Source of the DNA: Albugo candida
Lineage: Eukaryota; Oomycota; Peronosporomycetes; Albuginales; Albuginaceae
DNA: 64,000 bases
Assembly (NCBI GenBank): GCA_905220665.1
Contig: CAJNAR010000155.1
Coordinates: 124,001 to 188,000 of the forward strand
Direction of reading: 5' to 3'
This document shows positions 61,128 through 64,000 of this stretch, in pieces. Every line of letters starts with the position of its first letter. The stretch's first letter is position 1. The notes beneath the pieces were generated by a model. The model ran no database searches. It was not told the origin of the DNA and was given only the letters and a program-made list of their open reading frames with translations. The position numbers and the translations under genes are program-made.

Positions 61128-61721
61128 ATGGTTCGAATCATCTCCCTAACAGTTGTCGCGCTATTTTTATCGCATCTGCAATCTACTGAATTGACGACCC
61201 CCGTCCAAAGTACCCCTCCCCCCACCCCGCGACCAAAAGTGAAACTCGTCGGTTCATTCCAATCCTGTGCTCCTCAGTACAACACATTGCTCTTCTGCTC
61301 GAAAAGAGATCACGATTGTAATCCGTTCACCTTCAAATGCACAAAGCGCACAGACTTGACCTTTCCACCAGCTGAAATGGAACAAGTAACCGGTCCTTAT
61401 GAGCCCTGTGTTAATGAGTCTTCAAGTATTCTACCTTCATCGTGCCTTTTTGGTTTTTCGTGTTTTTGCGATCCTAAACTTGGATGCAATTGTCTAGCAG
61501 CTGACGCTGCAGATAGCACCATTTGCGATCGGAATAAAGCATGTAACGAGTACGAGTACTGCGCGTATGGGTATGACAGTGATGGTGTATATGGATACGG
61601 TTGTGCTAGCAAATGGTATAATTCAAGTGGAGGACCATATCAAAGTTGTTATGCAAACAAAACTTGTGACGGTGATCTTGAGTGTGTACCGCTGAATAGA
61701 TACTACTCACTTTGCGCGTAG
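61128..61721 (+). CDS. Secreted Cys-rich protein, second of a tandem pair
   Basis: A 197-residue single-exon gene with a signal peptide (MVRIISLTVVALFLSHL) and then a Pro/Thr-rich spacer (TTPVQSTPPPTPRPK). The mature region carries the same 18 Cys in the same order as the protein at 59714: SFQSC, DCNPF, GPYEPC, SCFCDP, GCNCLA, ACNEYEYCAYG, GPYQSCYANKTC, and a C-terminal CVPLNRYYSLCA. No known domain. Two potential N-glycosylation sites (NES, NKT) are visible. Same strand and close spacing indicate tandem duplication. Confidence 0.9.
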   Translation: MVRIISLTVVALFLSHLQSTELTTPVQSTPPPTPRPKVKLVGSFQSCAPQYNTLLFCSKRDHDCNPFTFKCTKRTDLTFPPAEMEQVTGPYEPCVNESSSILPSSCLFGFSCFCDPKLGCNCLAADAADSTICDRNKACNEYEYCAYGYDSDGVYGYGCASKWYNSSGGPYQSCYANKTCDGDLECVPLNRYYSLCA

Positions 61722-64000
61722 ACGAATTTCAGGCATCAAACAAATACAGATCAATGTTACAAATCATATTAAACTAAAAAAATCAATCTTTAGCGCTGTG
61801 TGAGTTGTTTTCAAGTTCTGCTGAGTGACATTCAAGCTATTCACGACTGACTTTGGATCTTTGAAATGCTCTTTCTGAGATATGCAAGTCCACAAAGAAT
61901 TCTGACGTGCTCCTACAAGAATTTCTCAAGCACGCACATGTTATTATTTTACACTTTTGATAGGACTAGAAAGACGACGCTTTCTAATCAATCTGCCAAT
62001 GTTCTTTCGCTACCATTTGAAGTGCATGCGATCAAATGAGAGTCACGGTGATCGAGTCTCAGCGCCTACTGCTATGACAGATTTGCTGTACCGAAGGACT
62101 CTATACATATCGGTGAAGCTGATGAAGCATCATCGATTGAGAACTTGTGAAGCGGAAGCCATCCATGATGGCTGAAGTCGACGCCATACATCTGATCCAA
62201 CTTCCTCACTACGTACCTGCGCAAAATCGATCATCTGGACAGGATCACATTCCCCATACCACCTCAAAGGCACCAAAGTGGACGTAATGATACGCTTCCT
62301 TTAATGCAAGACAGGTATTTAACGGCGATACGTTCAGCACGCATACTACATCATGCCGAATAATACTTGATTGCATCTGCTGTATGCGAGGCAGTCAAGT
62401 CGAGTTGCAGAAATAAAGGCCGGTCATTATAGCTGATAGCTTTTTGTATCCAGGAGCGCCGTCCTACTTGAACTTTATCAAAGATGACTTGTAGCGATCC
62501 AAGACGCACACGTTCGACCTTCCTCTTCTTATACGCACGCTCAGAGACGCATTTTGTATCGCCGGGTTTTAAAGCCTAAAGATTGTGTATGTCCTCTTCT
62601 ACTTTGGTCGTATAAATTGCGTGAAGAAAATGCTAGTGTGACACGCACCTTATTAATAGTTCAGTTTGAATTACAAGAAGTGAAATTATCATGCACATAC
62701 ACCATGCACCTCTTGATTGTTGCTTGAAGGCGAGAGAATTGGTCGATTGGGTGATAAAAAAAGACAAACTATTTTCTCAAATTACGGGCGCACTGGAACC
62801 CTTCTTTGCGCGCTGTGACGACCAAAGTTCCCTTGCAACCAGACTGCAAAGGATGCTCAGTGAGATATTTTGAGAACAGATACCGCGCAACCGTCAAGCT
62901 TGTTCCTGCTGAAACAATCAATGAAACTTCATCTGCTGACAGCCGAGGGTTTCTTACGAGCGACAGCGTGTGCAGATAGCTTAACAAGTCGAAATGGAGA
63001 AATTGTAAAGCAATGCCAATCTTACTCATATTGTCAGCTTGTGTTCGGATTAGATACCATTTCGTGACCCCCATCATGTGGTATACATCATAGACGTACT
63101 GGTTTTTTAGTGACTCCATTGCAGGGCAGCGCAGTTTCTGAGTGGTTTCAGCTAACAAGGAGACCGTTTGTTTGGCGGTGTCTATATGCTAGGATCAAAC
63201 TAGATGACTACATGACTTCTTTGAAAGCCTACGCTGTCTAAATGAATGAATGTCACCAGAAAAAAGATATACGCAATACCTGCGACAGCTAATATATCAT
63301 TTGCTATTCTACTGTTAAGTACGAATTGCTCAACAGCACAGCGACTTCCAAAGTGATGTCCAGCACGCCAGGATGACATCGCAATGCAACTAGGGCTAGA
63401 AGCGGGATTACACTTTCTGGTTTTAACCGTACGATGATCGTCGACTTTTGCTAACACCACCACTTAATATTCTTGGTTTTTGCGAGCTGAAGCAGCCTTT
63501 TTGCCGGCTGATACGTCATTTGTGTTGTTAGTAATACTGCCGTCGAGGCGTGCACTTTAAAGGTCGTGTAGATTACAAAAAGTGCTGGAAGCGTTTGCAT
63601 AGCGGATCGCTGGGCAACAACTGACAATTCTAAACGAATTTCAGCGTCACTATCTGTAGTGCAAGCCATAAATCACAAAAACTAATAGGCATTTCATTTC
63701 GTTTGTATCGTCGGCATAATAGCACATGTCATATGCGTCCCTCCATTGAGGAAATCAAATGGATCTGAAGTCGGTAGTAGCTCCAGCCATGATAGTGCCG
63801 CGCGTTCTCACTCGAGAAATAGATGATGTATTGATCCCACACACCATACCAGGGCGAATTTTCAGAATATAATGTCGTAAATAAAATCCTCCATAAAGCA
63901 TTACCCAGATCCATCTGGTAGTATTTCAAACACAGGAGAAAACTGGAGAATGTCAACAATTGCTAAGACACGGACGGTTTCGGAAATATAATGTAGCCAT
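61722..64000. other. Gene-poor end of the window, 2.3 kb
   Basis: No gene can be supported. Short frames at 61957-62175 and 62691-62873 (plus) and 62769-63158, 63451-63669 and 63729-63959 (minus) show no domain, no consistent splicing and no similarity to neighbours. The region may hold the edge of a gene beyond the window or decayed sequence. Confidence 0.4.

Noticed and set aside
62691..62873. 60-codon ORF near the window end
   Set aside because: ATG start but no domain, signal peptide or context; cannot be distinguished from chance.

Overview
This 64 kb window is nuclear DNA of a flagellated, gene-dense eukaryote. The best fit is an oomycete (stramenopile), possibly a compact white-rust (Albugo-like) genome; the genus is an inference. 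Evidence: most genes are single-exon or carry short GT-AG introns (about 40-76 nt, often with a GTACG-type donor); genes lie tail-to-tail or head-to-head with gaps of 60-500 nt; there are PH-domain protein kinases, an RGS/GRK kinase, an intraflagellar-transport dynein chain, degenerate TTTAGGG-type heptamers and a tandem pair of secreted Cys-rich proteins. No bacterial operon signals, rRNA, CRISPR array or intact transposon were seen.

Layout. 1-6.3 kb (+): 3' part of a ZIP metal transporter, eIF2B-alpha (5 exons), a fused aconitase-family isopropylmalate-isomerase-like enzyme with one frameshift, and a dynein-2 intermediate chain (WDR34-like). 6.4-12.4 kb (-): AN1 zinc finger protein, PH-kinase, a short Hsp70 with a C-terminal membrane anchor, Pol III subunit RPC11/POLR3K. 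12.4-22.2 kb is sparser: a zinc-finger repeat protein (+), ribosomal protein eL30 (-), a one-TM protein (-), a 2.3 kb gene-poor stretch, two low-complexity proteins (-). 22.5-31 kb: pirin (+), a coiled-coil protein (+), an ARM-like protein (-), a P-loop nucleoside-kinase-like protein (-), an alpha-kinase (-). 31.7-39.5 kb: Rab3GAP catalytic subunit (+), an unknown protein (+), an unresolved small membrane-protein locus (-), L-aspartate oxidase (-). 40-50 kb: RCC1-like repeat protein, RGS-GRK kinase, short-chain acyl-CoA dehydrogenase (all +), a small coiled-coil protein (-), a multi-exon CTFxP-repeat protein (+), PCNA (+), a Polycomb RING/RAWUL protein (-). 50.9-61.7 kb (+): USP53/54-like protease with PDZ-like and RanBP2 zinc-finger domains, PH-AGC kinase, DnaJ (DNAJB6-like), SMYD methyltransferase, two secreted 18-Cys paralogues. 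61.7-64 kb shows no gene that can be supported.

The genes are a mixed housekeeping and signalling set rather than one pathway. Loose themes are signalling kinases (five of different architecture), chaperones (Hsp70 and DnaJ), replication/chromatin/translation (PCNA, PCGF, SMYD, eIF2B-alpha, eL30, POLR3K) and flagellar transport (WDR34-like). Exon structures were worked out by eye from frame, splice sites and family homology; no search or RNA evidence was available.
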